Notes: generated from the sequence alone by a model not told the origin. 64,000 bases of DNA from Parcubacteria bacterium C7867-004 (GCA_001189075.1 LFCN01000006.1:496001-560000); one strand, 5' to 3'. Shown: positions 42,735-51,482, counted from the first letter of the stretch. A program made the numbers and translations.

Positions 42735-43130
42735 ATGTCTGTACACGTTTTGATCCCGAAACCCTCGCAGGGACAGCCGCCAGTCGATCTCTATCTCTTC
42801 CTGGCTCCCTCGCAATCGCCCGGACACCCGGCCGGTATGACGTGCGTCCTCAGCGAGCACGGCAGGCAGAGGGTCCTTGCCAATCCTGAAGCCTTCGAGC
42901 GCAGGTTCACCCTGCTCAAGAACGCGCCTCGTCTGGAGCACCTCAAGCTCCTTCGAGGCCCGAAGACCATGTTCATCGACGGCTTCGACTGCAGCTGTCT
43001 TCGCGAATCCGATGAGCTCGCACTGCTTAGGCTGGCACAGCGTTTCCAGAACCGTGCGCTTTCCTGTCTCTACTTCATTTGCGTGATCGTGAGACCTGAG
43101 GATCCCGCCGAAGTCTGCCGAGCAGCCTGA
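42735..43130 (+). CDS. Hypothetical 131-residue protein
   Basis: Not recognised. Soluble; DLYLFLAPSQSPGHPAGMTCVLSEHG (split by a Pro-rich turn), a Leu-rich helical centre and SCLYFICVIVRPED near the end; four Cys. GGAG lies 8 nt before the ATG. A 19-codon frame from ATG 42692 overlaps the start and could couple translation. Two hairpins (GGTTG/CAACC and CAGCAA/TTGCTG) stand just before the ribosome site. Confidence 0.65.
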   Translation: MSVHVLIPKPSQGQPPVDLYLFLAPSQSPGHPAGMTCVLSEHGRQRVLANPEAFERRFTLLKNAPRLEHLKLLRGPKTMFIDGFDCSCLRESDELALLRLAQRFQNRALSCLYFICVIVRPEDPAEVCRAA

Positions 43131-43145
43131 CGCACGCATTCCACC

Positions 43146-43198
43146 GACGCCGTTCGATCCTCTGCACGCTGTGCACTGATCGAGCGGCGTTTTCTTTT
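43146..43198 (+). terminator. Intrinsic terminator
   Basis: GACGCCG-TCGATC pairs with GATCGA-CGGCGT, then TTTTCTTTTC. Confidence 0.8.
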
Positions 43199-43235
43199 CC
43201 ATTCCTTCATCCATCACGTAGTATCAAAGGCATCT

Positions 43236-44495
43236 ATGCATAAACTCAAGAGTCCCTTATTCATCGTGTTCTGTATTGTGTTCGTGGATGTGCTCGGCAT
43301 CGGCATACTCATTCCGGTCATCCCGCTCCTCCTGACCGACCCTGAGTATCCCTATCACCTGACCGGCATTACCATCGACCAGGGATACGTCCTGCTCGGG
43401 CTCCTGACAGCCATATACCCGCTCATGCAGTTCGTAGCGACTCCGCTCTTGGGCCAGCTTTCAGATCGTATCGGCCGGAAGCCGGTGCTCGCCGTCTCCC
43501 TACTCGGTACCTCACTCTCATACGTCGTCTTCGCGATAGCCATCATCACGAAGAACATCCCGCTGCTATTCCTCTCCCGTGCAGTAGACGGCATCACGGG
43601 CGGGAACATCTCGGTAGCGCAGGCGGCGATCGCCGATACTACCCCGCCCGAGAAGCGCGCCCGGAACTTCGGTATCATCGGCGCCGCGTTCGGTATCGGA
43701 TTCGTCGTCGGTCCGTTCCTCGGAGGCAAGCTCTCCGACCCGTCCGTAGTCTCCTGGTTCGATGCGGCAACGCCCTTCTGGTTCGCAGCGATCCTCGCCT
43801 TCCTCAACATGCTTGCGGTGCTCTTCCTGTTCAAGGAGACCCTGAAAGAAAAGACGCATGAAGCGTTCCATTTCCTGCAGTCGATCATAAACATCGGCAA
43901 GGCGTTCACGATGCCGAAACTGAAGAAGCTCTTTAGCGTATCATTCCTCTTCCATAGCGGATTTACCTTCTACACGAGCTTCTTCGGCGCGTACCTCATT
44001 TACCGCTTCGCCTTCACGCAGGGGAACATCGGCGATTACTTCGCCTTCGTCGGTATCTGCATCGCGCTCACGCAGGCGGTTGTAACGGGGTTCGTCGGCA
44101 AGCGCTTCTCGCCATATGCGATCATCTCGGTAGCGTTGCTTGGAGTAGCGGCAACCGTGCTTTCCTTCACACTCGTTGGATCAACCTGGATGCTCTATAC
44201 GATCACTCTTCCTCAGGCGGTCTGCATGGGACTCATCATGGCGAACCTCAACGGCCTCATCAGCCGCTCGGGAGACCCGAAGCGCCAAGGAGAAGTGCTC
44301 GGCATCTCGGCGTCGGTCCAGGCGCTCGCGCAGACCATACCCCCGGTTATCGGCGGATTCCTCGCAGCCGCATTCGTCCCAGCGGCGCCTATAGTAGCGG
44401 GAAGTATCCTTATCTTCTGCGCGTTCCTTGTGTTCGTATTCCTCCTCAGAGACACCGCCCATTCGATATCAGGGCATGGCGACCATGCCGTATAA
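43236..44495 (+). CDS. MFS transporter (TetA/multidrug type)
   Basis: 419 residues, 12 predicted helices. Motif A GQLSDRIGRKPVL between TM2 and TM3, and a second loop motif GLISRSGDPKRQGEVLG near TM10 as in TetA-like drug/H+ antiporters. Substrate unknown. Its end overlaps truB by 20 nt. Confidence 0.9.
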   Translation: MHKLKSPLFIVFCIVFVDVLGIGILIPVIPLLLTDPEYPYHLTGITIDQGYVLLGLLTAIYPLMQFVATPLLGQLSDRIGRKPVLAVSLLGTSLSYVVFAIAIITKNIPLLFLSRAVDGITGGNISVAQAAIADTTPPEKRARNFGIIGAAFGIGFVVGPFLGGKLSDPSVVSWFDAATPFWFAAILAFLNMLAVLFLFKETLKEKTHEAFHFLQSIINIGKAFTMPKLKKLFSVSFLFHSGFTFYTSFFGAYLIYRFAFTQGNIGDYFAFVGICIALTQAVVTGFVGKRFSPYAIISVALLGVAATVLSFTLVGSTWMLYTITLPQAVCMGLIMANLNGLISRSGDPKRQGEVLGISASVQALAQTIPPVIGGFLAAAFVPAAPIVAGSILIFCAFLVFVFLLRDTAHSISGHGDHAV

Positions 44496-45294
44496 GCGAC
44501 GCATAACACTCTGGAAGGAAGTCGGGGAGACCCCGCTCCAGGCTATCGAGAAGTGGAAGCAGGTAAATCCTGCATACGCCGAGATACCGGCCAGCTATGC
44601 GGGCAGGCTTGATCCGATGGCTGAGGGTAAGCTGCTTATCCTTCTCGGAGACGAATGCAAGAAGCAGGACCGGTATCGGGGACTTGATAAGGAATATGAG
44701 ATAGAAGTGTTGCTCGATCTTTCTACCGATACCGGAGATGTGCTCGGTATGCCGGCATACGCAAGCAGGGAGACAGTCCCGGCCGATGAAGACATTCGAC
44801 GCGTTCTTCATGACCAGACCGGAACGAAGATCCTCCCCTATCCTGCATTCTCGTCAAAGACCGTGAACGGAAAGCCGTTATTCCTCTATGCACTTGAAGG
44901 AACGCTTGATTCGATCTCAATTCCCAAGCATGAGGAAACTATCCATCGTATTCGACTCATGCGGCATGAGGTTGTGAGCAAAGATACGCTTCAAGAACGT
45001 ATCGAACGTATGCTCGCGCTCGCTCCAAGGAATAGCGAACCATCGAAGGCACTGGGTGCTGATTTCAGACAGGATGCGATACGAGCAGAGTGGAACACAG
45101 TTTTCGAGAATATGGGCGATCGGTCATTCTCCGTCCTTTCCCTCCGCGTCACCTGCGGAAGCGGGACCTACATGCGCACGCTCGCCGAGCGTATCGGGAA
45201 GGAACTGGGAACGAGCGGGATAGCTCTCTCAATCAAACGATCTAAGATCGGCACGTATCATCTATTCGGATTCTGGATTCGATTGTTCCGATAG
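44476..45294 (+). CDS. truB: tRNA pseudouridine-55 synthase
   Basis: About 272 residues. YAGRLDPMAEGKL carries the catalytic Asp of TruB (GxLDPxAxG), KEYEIEVLLDLSTDTGD follows, and LRVTCGSGTYMRTLAERIG is the second family motif. An extra segment of about 50 residues (around 150-200) lengthens the thumb region. ATG 44476 or 44485 are both possible; both overlap the MFS gene. Confidence 0.88.
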   Translation: MATMPYKRRITLWKEVGETPLQAIEKWKQVNPAYAEIPASYAGRLDPMAEGKLLILLGDECKKQDRYRGLDKEYEIEVLLDLSTDTGDVLGMPAYASRETVPADEDIRRVLHDQTGTKILPYPAFSSKTVNGKPLFLYALEGTLDSISIPKHEETIHRIRLMRHEVVSKDTLQERIERMLALAPRNSEPSKALGADFRQDAIRAEWNTVFENMGDRSFSVLSLRVTCGSGTYMRTLAERIGKELGTSGIALSIKRSKIGTYHLFGFWIRLFR

Positions 45295-45303
45295 GCTATG
45301 CTT

Positions 45304-45328
45304 TCCGCGGAGCCAGCGGAAGGAGAAC
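45304..45328 (+). promoter_or_regulatory. 5' hairpin next to a ribosome site
   Basis: TTCCGC pairs with GCGGAA across 7 nt; AAGGAG overlaps the right arm and lies 6 nt before the ATG at 45332, so folding could hide the ribosome site. Confidence 0.4.
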
Positions 45329-45331
45329 ACC

Positions 45332-45571
45332 ATGGCCGATATCAGCGGGACCGTGTCCCCGCCGTCCTGCGTCCCGGCAGCGCAGATGCAAAGCGCAAGG
45401 GCCGTGTTGCTCGCCAGCGCATGCGCGGTGAGCTTCGCCCGGGCCTTGAACGGTGACACCGTCGTCGTGATCCCTCCGTTCTGCATGGAGCTTGCCGTAG
45501 AGACCGGCGAAGACGGCAAGGTCGTCTGCAGCTTCCGAGTCGACCCGGGCCAGACTGTGACAGACTTTTAA
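45332..45571 (+). CDS. Hypothetical 79-residue protein
   Basis: Not recognised. Ala/Val-rich, with ARAVLLASACAVSFARAL and TVVVIPPFCMELAV segments and three Cys; may be a small beta protein. Start set by AAGGAG. Followed at once by a terminator. Confidence 0.6.
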   Translation: MADISGTVSPPSCVPAAQMQSARAVLLASACAVSFARALNGDTVVVIPPFCMELAVETGEDGKVVCSFRVDPGQTVTDF

Positions 45572-45572
45572 G

Positions 45573-45600
45573 CCGTCCAATGCAATGGGCGGTTTTTTAT
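45573..45600 (+). terminator. Intrinsic terminator
   Basis: CCGTCC with GGGCGG, then TTTTTTATT. Confidence 0.85.
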
Positions 45601-45632
45601 TAAAGAAAATCCCAGACTATGCAGTCTGGGAT
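45601..45632 (-). terminator. Minus-strand terminator
   Basis: CCCAGACT/AGTCTGGG stem with a 4-nt loop; ATTTTCTTT on the minus strand. Ends the 45640-46230 gene. Confidence 0.88.
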
Positions 45633-45639
45633 GAGAGAC

Positions 45640-46230
45640 TCAGGCCTCAGGGGCCTCAAGCCGCGTGACAGCCGCGAGCAACGCCAGCCATTGGAGCTGA
45701 TTCACATGGGCAAGCTGCGGCAGTTCCGCGAGTTCGACTCGAACCATGAGGTCGATCAGCAGCTGCGCGTGCTCACTCGCCGAAGGGGTTGCGTAGCTCA
45801 GGAGCTTTGCGATCTTCCACGAGCCAGTCTTCGGATCGGTCCAGACGTAGATCTGCTTGAGGATCAGCTTACGTTGCTCTTCGGGCGAGAGAGCCTTCAT
45901 GAGCCGCGCGATGACGTTGTGGTGTCCGCCGGTGACGTCGTCCCCATTCCACCAAAGCAGTGGGATGGTTGTCATACCGCCACTTTCCTCGAAGCGGATC
46001 GCATAATCAGCGACGGCGAGCGCATCTTCGATAGTGAAGGAAGGATGCGCAAGCATCCGGCCAAACAGAACCTCCTCCAGATCGTTGAGATCGAGATACT
46101 GCTCGCAGATGGCCCTCGCGACCGTCAACGGGCTGTACTCCGGATGACTCATTATCTCGTCCACCATCGCGGACGTGAAGTTCCGGGTCGCAAGCGCGAT
46201 CCCGATAAGAGGCTTTAACGTTCCAGTCAT
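45640..46230 (-). CDS. Hypothetical 196-residue helical protein
   Basis: Not recognised. Nearly all helical with repeated Leu/Ala helices, reminiscent of HEAT-like folds; contains RFEESGGMTTIPLLWWNGDDV and EEQRKLILKQIYVWTDPKTG. GGGG lies 6 nt before the ATG. Promoter on the minus strand: TTGACT-N17-TTATAA (46262-46290). Confidence 0.68.
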   Translation of the reverse strand: MTGTLKPLIGIALATRNFTSAMVDEIMSHPEYSPLTVARAICEQYLDLNDLEEVLFGRMLAHPSFTIEDALAVADYAIRFEESGGMTTIPLLWWNGDDVTGGHHNVIARLMKALSPEEQRKLILKQIYVWTDPKTGSWKIAKLLSYATPSASEHAQLLIDLMVRVELAELPQLAHVNQLQWLALLAAVTRLEAPEA

Positions 46231-46261
46231 TACTACCCCACTTTTTTGTACTTACTATTAC

Positions 46262-46290
46262 TTTATAAAATAAAAAGTTCGTATAGTCAA
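46262..46290 (-). promoter_or_regulatory. Promoter of the 196-residue protein gene
   Basis: On the minus strand TTGACT (46285-46290), 17-nt A/T-rich spacer, TTATAA (46262-46267). Confidence 0.7.
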
Positions 46291-46321
46291 ACGCAACAGC
46301 CGCCCATTCGGGCGGCTGTTG
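46291..46321 (-). terminator. Terminator after tRNA-Glu
   Basis: CAACAGCCGCCC/GGGCGGCTGTTG, perfect 12-bp stem with a 4-nt loop, just downstream of the tRNA on the minus strand. The T-tract is short. Confidence 0.75.
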
Positions 46322-46327
46322 TCTTTG

Positions 46328-46399
46328 TGACCTCACGGGGAATCGAACCCCGATTTGATCCGTGAGAGGGATCTGTCCTAACCGTTAGACGATGAGGCC
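46328..46399 (-). tRNA. tRNA-Glu (anticodon CUC)
   Basis: 72-nt cloverleaf on the minus strand. Acceptor arms GGCCTCA and TGAGGTC, anticodon loop CTCTCAC giving CUC (reads GAG), and T arm CGGGGTTCGATTCCCCG. The 3' CCA is not encoded. 47 nt downstream of the murF stop. Confidence 0.95.
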
Positions 46400-46446
46400 G
46401 GTTACCGAACTCATGACTGAGGTCGTACGAACGTTATACCAGATTC

Positions 46447-47730
46447 TTAGCGGCGCTTCCACTCCTTCTCCTGACGGACCAGCTGTGCACTATCGGACGG
46501 GTCAGCCAACAGCGCCTCGACTACCCGCTCCATACGCACACCCTGCGAGCCTTTGACGAGGACGACATCCCCTTCCTGAACTCTCGCGGCGAGCGCTTCA
46601 GCCGCTTCTGTCGAGGTATCGAACGAGATGCAGTCCTCGTCGCTCCTCCCTGTCGCTCGTGCTGCTTCGCATATCGCTTTGGCGCGGCTCCCCACCGTTA
46701 CAATGAGGTCAGCGCGCTCTGCAGCGAGCGTTCCTACCCGCTCATGCTCTGCCTTCGAGTAGCGTCCGAGCTCGAGCATATCGCCGAGGACCGCGATGCG
46801 GCGAGACGCGTTCGGAACGAGACCGAGCGAAAGCAGTGCCTCCTCAACCGCGACTGGAGACGCATTATAGGTGTCGTCGATGATGAGCGAACCGTTCAAT
46901 CCGTTCAGAACCCGTGCGCGCCCCGGAGGAGCCGAATAGGTAGCAAGTCCAGTAAGTGCTTCTTCTTCGGTAAGCCCGAGTGCGATCGCGAGTGCGAAGG
47001 CTGCCGCAGGAGCGAGCAGCTGCGTCTTCCCGAGCGCTCCCTCAACGCGTATCCGCAGGCTCCGTCCATGCGCGTCAATGGTCGCTTCCATGCCCATGGA
47101 GTCCGCATCCTTATAGAAAGACGGATCCTCTATCCTGACGGTGGCGCCTTCCGCAAACCCGAAGGTGGTTATCGTTGCATGCAGGCGCTGACTCATTGTT
47201 ACCGCATACGGATCGTCAGCGCAGATGATGAGGGTGCCGTGGCTCGCAAGAGCGCTGGCCGGCGTGAACTCCTCGTCACGCACGGCCTGCGGCGTTGCAT
47301 AGGCCTCAACGTGCACTGGCACATCGGGCAGCCGCGTCACGACAACCGCATCCGGCGTCGCGATCTTGAGTATCTTCGAAAGGTCTCCCGGGCGATCCGC
47401 CCCCACCTCGAGTACGAGCAGTTTCGGATAGTGACTCGGGAGCATGATGAGTGCGAGCGCTTCCTGGAAGACGCCGTACCATGCGGTCGCGTTCTCCCAG
47501 GGATTCTTCGCGCCAATGATGGTGAGCGGGACGCCGAATTCGCTGTTATAGCTCTTCTCGCTCGCGCGCAGATAGAAGCCCTCCGAAAGGGCTGCTTTCA
47601 CCGCGTCCTTCGTCGACGTCTTCCCCACGCTACCCGTTACCATGACGATAACGGGTCGGTACTTCCGGATAATCGCGCGAGCAAGGAGCGCAAGGAGGTA
47701 GGCTACCGGGGCTTTGAGGAGGGATTTCAT
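46447..47730 (-). CDS. murF: UDP-MurNAc-tripeptide:D-Ala-D-Ala ligase
   Basis: Mur ligase, 427 residues; adds D-Ala-D-Ala in the cytoplasm. An N-terminal hydrophobic segment, then the P-loop TGSVGKTS at 32-39, the central VLEVGADRPGD region, the SLIIDDTYNASP motif and a C-terminal domain ending VKGSQGVRMERVVEAL. The Lys/His metal residues follow the usual order. Last protein gene of the minus-strand dcw part. Confidence 0.93.
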   Translation of the reverse strand: MKSLLKAPVAYLLALLARAIIRKYRPVIVMVTGSVGKTSTKDAVKAALSEGFYLRASEKSYNSEFGVPLTIIGAKNPWENATAWYGVFQEALALIMLPSHYPKLLVLEVGADRPGDLSKILKIATPDAVVVTRLPDVPVHVEAYATPQAVRDEEFTPASALASHGTLIICADDPYAVTMSQRLHATITTFGFAEGATVRIEDPSFYKDADSMGMEATIDAHGRSLRIRVEGALGKTQLLAPAAAFALAIALGLTEEEALTGLATYSAPPGRARVLNGLNGSLIIDDTYNASPVAVEEALLSLGLVPNASRRIAVLGDMLELGRYSKAEHERVGTLAAERADLIVTVGSRAKAICEAARATGRSDEDCISFDTSTEAAEALAARVQEGDVVLVKGSQGVRMERVVEALLADPSDSAQLVRQEKEWKRR

Positions 47731-47735
47731 GGGAA

Positions 47736-49457
47736 TTAGTATTCTGCCCTATCCGGCCGAATTTCGTAATAATTGATCAGGAAGTGCGTTAATTCCATGA
47801 AGGGCTTAGTTAAGGTCTCGGAGGCGTACTGCACGCCCTGTGGTTCCCTCGTATACATGACGATCACGAACTCCGGGTCATACGCCGGGAAATAGCCGAA
47901 GAAGGAATGGAAGTAGCGGCCTTCCGCATACTTGCCCCCTGATCCGGCAACCTGTGCGGTACCGGTCTTCGCGGCCACGCTCATCTCCGGAATCTTCAGC
48001 GTACCGTTCGCGAGCTTGGTATCCACCACCTTAACGAGCATGCGCGTCGTGTCTTCCGTCGCCTTGCTGCTGAAGACCCGCTCGGGCGTTCCCCATGACA
48101 GTTTCTTCTCCACACCGGACTCGAGCCTGATGGCACGCACGAGGTGCGGCGTCACTACCTGTCCTCCGTTGGCGAGCGCGCCTAATGCGCGGACCATCTG
48201 CACGGGCGTCTGCGCGATTCCCTGCCCGAAAGAAGCGGTGGCATACTCGACATCGCGCGGACTGCTCTCGATGTTATGGATATCGCCACCCACCTCGCTC
48301 GGAAGATCTATGCCGGTCTCGGTTCCCATGCCGAGCTTCTTCAGGTATCCGCGGAACTTCTCGTGCCCTACTTCAAGCGCGATGTAGGACGCGCCCATGT
48401 TGAGCGACTGCGAGAGAACTTCCTGCATCGGGGTTACCCCGCGCGCCTTGAGATCGTAGTTGCAGAACTTCTTGTTGTTGAGCGTACGGCAGCCGGTGTC
48501 GACATAGGTGGAGTCTGCCGTTACCGCACCTGAATCAAGACCTGCCGCCATAGTGAGAGCCTTCACGATGGAACCGAACTCGTACTGGTTCCCCACCAGC
48601 GGATTCCCGAAGTGTTCCGGATCGCCGTTACTGAAATCGTTGGCATCGAACGAGGGCGCGGTATCGAGCGCCACTATCTCGCCGGTCTTGGGGTCCATGA
48701 TGATCGCCCCGGTCTCCCGGCTTCCATACTGCGCGTTTATCTCCGCTAACACCTGATCGAGCTTCTCCTGCACCACCGGCTCGATGGTCGTAACCAGGTC
48801 GCCTTCGCGCGCGCCCCGCGCGTCAACGACGATATCGCCCGCACTCGCGAACAGCTCAGCGAAGAAGTTTCCGAAGAGCCCAACGGAGCCGCGAGAGAGT
48901 ATGTCGTTGTAATAGCGTTCGAGTCCGAAGCGTCCCTCGAGCGTATTATCGTCATCGAATGCCACGAAGCCGATGGACTGCGCTGCGCGCGTCGAAGCCG
49001 GATAGGTCCGCCATCGCTCGCGCTCGACTTGTATGCCGGGGATATCGAGCTTCTCGACGGCGCGCCCGGCGTCCTCCGATACACGCTTCGCGATAACCTC
49101 ATACGGATCATCCTTAGCGTTCGCTGACGCGAAGAATGCCTCTTGGTCGATCGTAATGAGCGGAGCGAGCTTCTCGTATGCCGCCTGCGCATCCTCGACA
49201 TGGCCTGGGTTCATCGCAATCGTGAAGCCGGTTGCGAGCGCTGCAGCAGAAAGCACCGTCCCGTCCTTGCGGGTGAAATAGATGCTGCCTCGATCGAACA
49301 GCTTCTGGCTCGCCGATACATACTGCTTCTCCGCGCGAAGCGAGTAATCGGAGCCGTGCACTACCTGTACGAAATAGAGTCTGAGAACGAGGAGTAGCGC
49401 GACCGTGAAGAGGATGCCCGCAAGCAATCGTAACCGTCCTCGTATCGCCCTCCGCAT
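47736..49457 (-). CDS. ftsI: Class B penicillin-binding protein (FtsI/PBP3-like)
   Basis: Septal transpeptidase, 573 residues. Anchor helix at 7-30, PBP dimer domain, transpeptidase domain with SIVK near 296 (FGSIVKA), SLN in SQSLNMG and KTG in AAKTGTAQV. Gene context (rsmH, FtsL-like, murF) supports division rather than elongation; mrdA (53273-54946) is the elongation counterpart. Confidence 0.92.
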   Translation of the reverse strand: MRRAIRGRLRLLAGILFTVALLLVLRLYFVQVVHGSDYSLRAEKQYVSASQKLFDRGSIYFTRKDGTVLSAAALATGFTIAMNPGHVEDAQAAYEKLAPLITIDQEAFFASANAKDDPYEVIAKRVSEDAGRAVEKLDIPGIQVERERWRTYPASTRAAQSIGFVAFDDDNTLEGRFGLERYYNDILSRGSVGLFGNFFAELFASAGDIVVDARGAREGDLVTTIEPVVQEKLDQVLAEINAQYGSRETGAIIMDPKTGEIVALDTAPSFDANDFSNGDPEHFGNPLVGNQYEFGSIVKALTMAAGLDSGAVTADSTYVDTGCRTLNNKKFCNYDLKARGVTPMQEVLSQSLNMGASYIALEVGHEKFRGYLKKLGMGTETGIDLPSEVGGDIHNIESSPRDVEYATASFGQGIAQTPVQMVRALGALANGGQVVTPHLVRAIRLESGVEKKLSWGTPERVFSSKATEDTTRMLVKVVDTKLANGTLKIPEMSVAAKTGTAQVAGSGGKYAEGRYFHSFFGYFPAYDPEFVIVMYTREPQGVQYASETLTKPFMELTHFLINYYEIRPDRAEY

Positions 49458-49461
49458 ACTA

Positions 49462-49740
49462 TTAGCGGAGCGAGAGTGCCGGAGCGGCTGCCTTCACCGC
49501 GTAGGTAACCTGTTGAGGCTTAACGAGGCCGACCGCATACGGATCGGTTCCGTCGATGCGCTCTACAACTGCATAGTACTGGGACTCGAGCGCGCCGATA
49601 TCGCCTTCCGTCTCATGCACGAGCACTGCGAGATCGGTCTGGTACGCTGCGAGCGACACCGTGACGATCACGAGCGCAAGGTATGCCGCAAAGAGCGCCG
49701 CAGAAGCAAAACCCAGGATCGAGATGGTGCGGTCAGGCAT
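49462..49740 (-). CDS. FtsL-like small division protein
   Basis: 92 residues: one membrane helix (ILGFASAALFAAYLALVIVTVSLAAYQ split by its Ala-rich centre), then about 55 residues with heptad-like spacing ending in PALSLR. No sequence motif, but position between rsmH and ftsI, size and topology are those of FtsL. ATG 49740 overlaps the rsmH stop by 8 nt; an ATG at 49755 is also in frame. Confidence 0.6.
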   Translation of the reverse strand: MPDRTISILGFASAALFAAYLALVIVTVSLAAYQTDLAVLVHETEGDIGALESQYYAVVERIDGTDPYAVGLVKPQQVTYAVKAAAPALSLR

Positions 49741-50683
49741 ACGCAGGAAAGGCATGAAGATTAATGGAACGGTTCGTAGCGGTAACCCCGACTTCGAACA
49801 GTCGGAGCTTCGCGCTTCGCGCCCGCGGATTCGCTTTGAGCTCTTCCGCTGACGGCACTATCGGCTTGCGCGGAGAGAGGCTCCCCTTGCCGTCAGCGGC
49901 CGCATCCCGGAGCATGCTCTTCACGATCCGGTCCTCGATGCTGTGGAAGGTTATGACAGCGATGCGGCCTCCGGCAGGAACGAGCTCGAGCGAAGCTGCG
50001 AGGCCGTCGCGGAGCGCACCCAGTTCATCATTCACCGCGATGCGGAGCGCCTGGAAGGTCTTGGTTGCCGGATGGAGCTTCCGGTGCTGATACCAGCTTG
50101 GCGTTCCCTGCTCGATAGCCGCTACAAGCTCGAAGGTCGTCTCAATTTCCTTTACTTCTCGGTGCGCGACTATAGAGCGCGCGATCGATTTGGCGAACCG
50201 CTCCTCGCCGAGCGAGAAGATGATGTCGGAGAGGGACGCTTCCGAGAGATGGTTCACGAGATCCGATGCGGTTGTTCCCTCTGACGGATCTCCGTACGTC
50301 ATCAAGAGTGGCTCGTCTGCGCGGAATGAGAATCCGCGTCCGCGTGCGAGCTGGAATCCGCTCCATCCGAGATCGAACAGCACTTTCGTCGGTACAAGAT
50401 CGTTCTCGTTCATGAGCGCTGCAAGATCGCGGAAGTTGCCGTTCACGAGCTTCACCGTAGGGCGGACAGCTCCCGGTACCTCGTCGACAACCGCCTGCGC
50501 GCGCACGAGCGCGTCAGCATCGGCGTCGATACCCACGAGCGTCCCGTCGGCAGGAAGCTGCTCAAGAATTCTCTTGAAGTGCCCTGCTCCGCCGAGCGTA
50601 GCGTCAACGACCACGTCACCGGCTGCAATCTTGAGGCCGGCGACGGCTTCTTCAAGGAGAACGGTGTCGTGGCGGGCTTCCAT
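49733..50683 (-). CDS. rsmH: 16S rRNA m4C1402 methyltransferase
   Basis: 316 residues (MraW). HDTVLLEEAVAGL at the start, SAM-binding DATLGGAGHF, the KVLFDLGWSGFQL motif and GGRIAVITFHSIEDRIVK near the end. Standard dcw position after mraZ. Confidence 0.95.
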   Translation of the reverse strand: MEARHDTVLLEEAVAGLKIAAGDVVVDATLGGAGHFKRILEQLPADGTLVGIDADADALVRAQAVVDEVPGAVRPTVKLVNGNFRDLAALMNENDLVPTKVLFDLGWSGFQLARGRGFSFRADEPLLMTYGDPSEGTTASDLVNHLSEASLSDIIFSLGEERFAKSIARSIVAHREVKEIETTFELVAAIEQGTPSWYQHRKLHPATKTFQALRIAVNDELGALRDGLAASLELVPAGGRIAVITFHSIEDRIVKSMLRDAAADGKGSLSPRKPIVPSAEELKANPRARSAKLRLFEVGVTATNRSINLHAFPAYA

Positions 50684-50686
50684 AGA

Positions 50687-51121
50687 TTATGCGAGGCCAC
50701 GGCTACCGAGCGTTTCCGCGAACTGGTCCGCATCTCGTTCGATCGACGTGGTGTAGGTCTCCCACGCCTCTTCGTCCCAGAGCTCGACGCGGTCGGAGAC
50801 ACCCGCTACCACGCACTTGGTGCCGAGTCCGGCGTATGCCTTCAGATAATCAGGCACGAGCACGCGGCCGCTCGCGTCGACATCGGTCTCGGACGCGCCC
50901 GCGAGCATGAGGCGCGCGAATGCGCGGCCGGCAGCGCCTCCGGAGGAGTGTTCGGAGAACTTCTTGGCTTCGAGCTTCCACGCACCTTTCGTATACACGA
51001 AGAGACAATGATCGAGTCCCCGCGTGATGATTACCGACGTACCGAGTTCCTTCCGGAACTTTGCCGGAAGCGAGATGCGGTTCTTTGCATCAAGGGTATG
51101 TCGGTATTCGCCTATGAACAT
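50687..51121 (-). CDS. mraZ: Transcriptional regulator MraZ
   Basis: 144 residues with two SpoVT/AbrB-like repeats: MFIGEYRHTLDAKNRISLPAKFR and the second half ETDVDASGRVLVPDYLKAYAG (each split here only by family order). First gene of the minus-strand dcw cluster. MraZ normally represses its own operon through TGGG boxes; such boxes lie just upstream. Confidence 0.95.
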   Translation of the reverse strand: MFIGEYRHTLDAKNRISLPAKFRKELGTSVIITRGLDHCLFVYTKGAWKLEAKKFSEHSSGGAAGRAFARLMLAGASETDVDASGRVLVPDYLKAYAGLGTKCVVAGVSDRVELWDEEAWETYTTSIERDADQFAETLGSRGLA

Positions 51122-51155
51122 GAAGAAATGGTGCGTGGATCAGAAAGTGGTTCAT

Positions 51156-51201
51156 TCCCACTTCATCCCACTAGTAGGTAAGTATATGACACTTCTTCCC
51201 A
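51156..51201 (-). promoter_or_regulatory. mraZ promoter with MraZ boxes
   Basis: On the minus strand three TGGGA boxes: 51197-51201 upstream of the -10 (TATACT, 51181-51186) and 51166-51170 and 51156-51160 downstream of it, the last two spaced exactly 10 bp apart. This is the TGGGN-N5 direct repeat pattern known for MraZ autoregulation. Confidence 0.7.
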
Positions 51202-51245
51202 CAGAGCCTCCCTTTCCGGCTTAAAAGTTGTGTATAACTCTTGGT

Positions 51246-51274
51246 TTGACATGCTCTCTGTACGGAGCTATCCT
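51246..51274 (+). promoter_or_regulatory. Promoter of the aromatic-leader cassette
   Basis: TTGACA (51246-51251), 17-nt spacer, TATCCT (51269-51274), divergent from mraZ. The leader peptide ATG is 8 nt downstream. Confidence 0.75.
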
Positions 51275-51282
51275 CGGGTGAC

Positions 51283-51360
51283 ATGGCACGAGCAACAGTG
51301 AGCTTCTGGAGCTATTGGTTTACGCAGCCCCTCGAGGGCTCGTCACTGTTGTCGTCATAG
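51283..51360 (+). CDS. Leader peptide rich in aromatic residues (attenuator)
   Basis: 25 codons, translated from a virtually leaderless mRNA. Residues 8-13 are FWSYWF: two Trp, one Tyr, two Phe in six codons, as in trp/phe leader peptides. The codons just after this cluster (51330-51342, coding P-L-E-G-S) can pair over 13 contiguous bp, two of them G-U, with 51384-51396, the first arm of the terminator hairpin. Stalling at the aromatic codons would free that segment and prevent termination. The regulated gene at 51483 is not a biosynthetic enzyme. Confidence 0.7.
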   Translation: MARATVSFWSYWFTQPLEGSSLLSS

Positions 51361-51383
51361 AATCTCCATCACGACAGTAGAAA

Positions 51384-51410
51384 CGGGCCCTTGAGGGGGC
51401 CCCTTTCTAT
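51384..51410 (+). terminator. Attenuator hairpin of the aromatic-leader cassette
   Basis: GGGCCC (51385-51390), 6-nt loop, GGGCCC (51397-51402), then CTTTCTATTT. Its left arm is shared with the antiterminator helix. Confidence 0.7.
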
Positions 51411-51482
51411 TTGGCCTGCAGCTGCAGGACGCAAATTGAAACTACGCACATTCCAACCGACTAGAGATATGGGGAGTACACA

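Noticed and set aside
46744..47739. 331-codon plus-strand ORF
   Set aside because: Antisense to murF, Arg/Cys-rich, no start signal; murF on the other strand has all family motifs.
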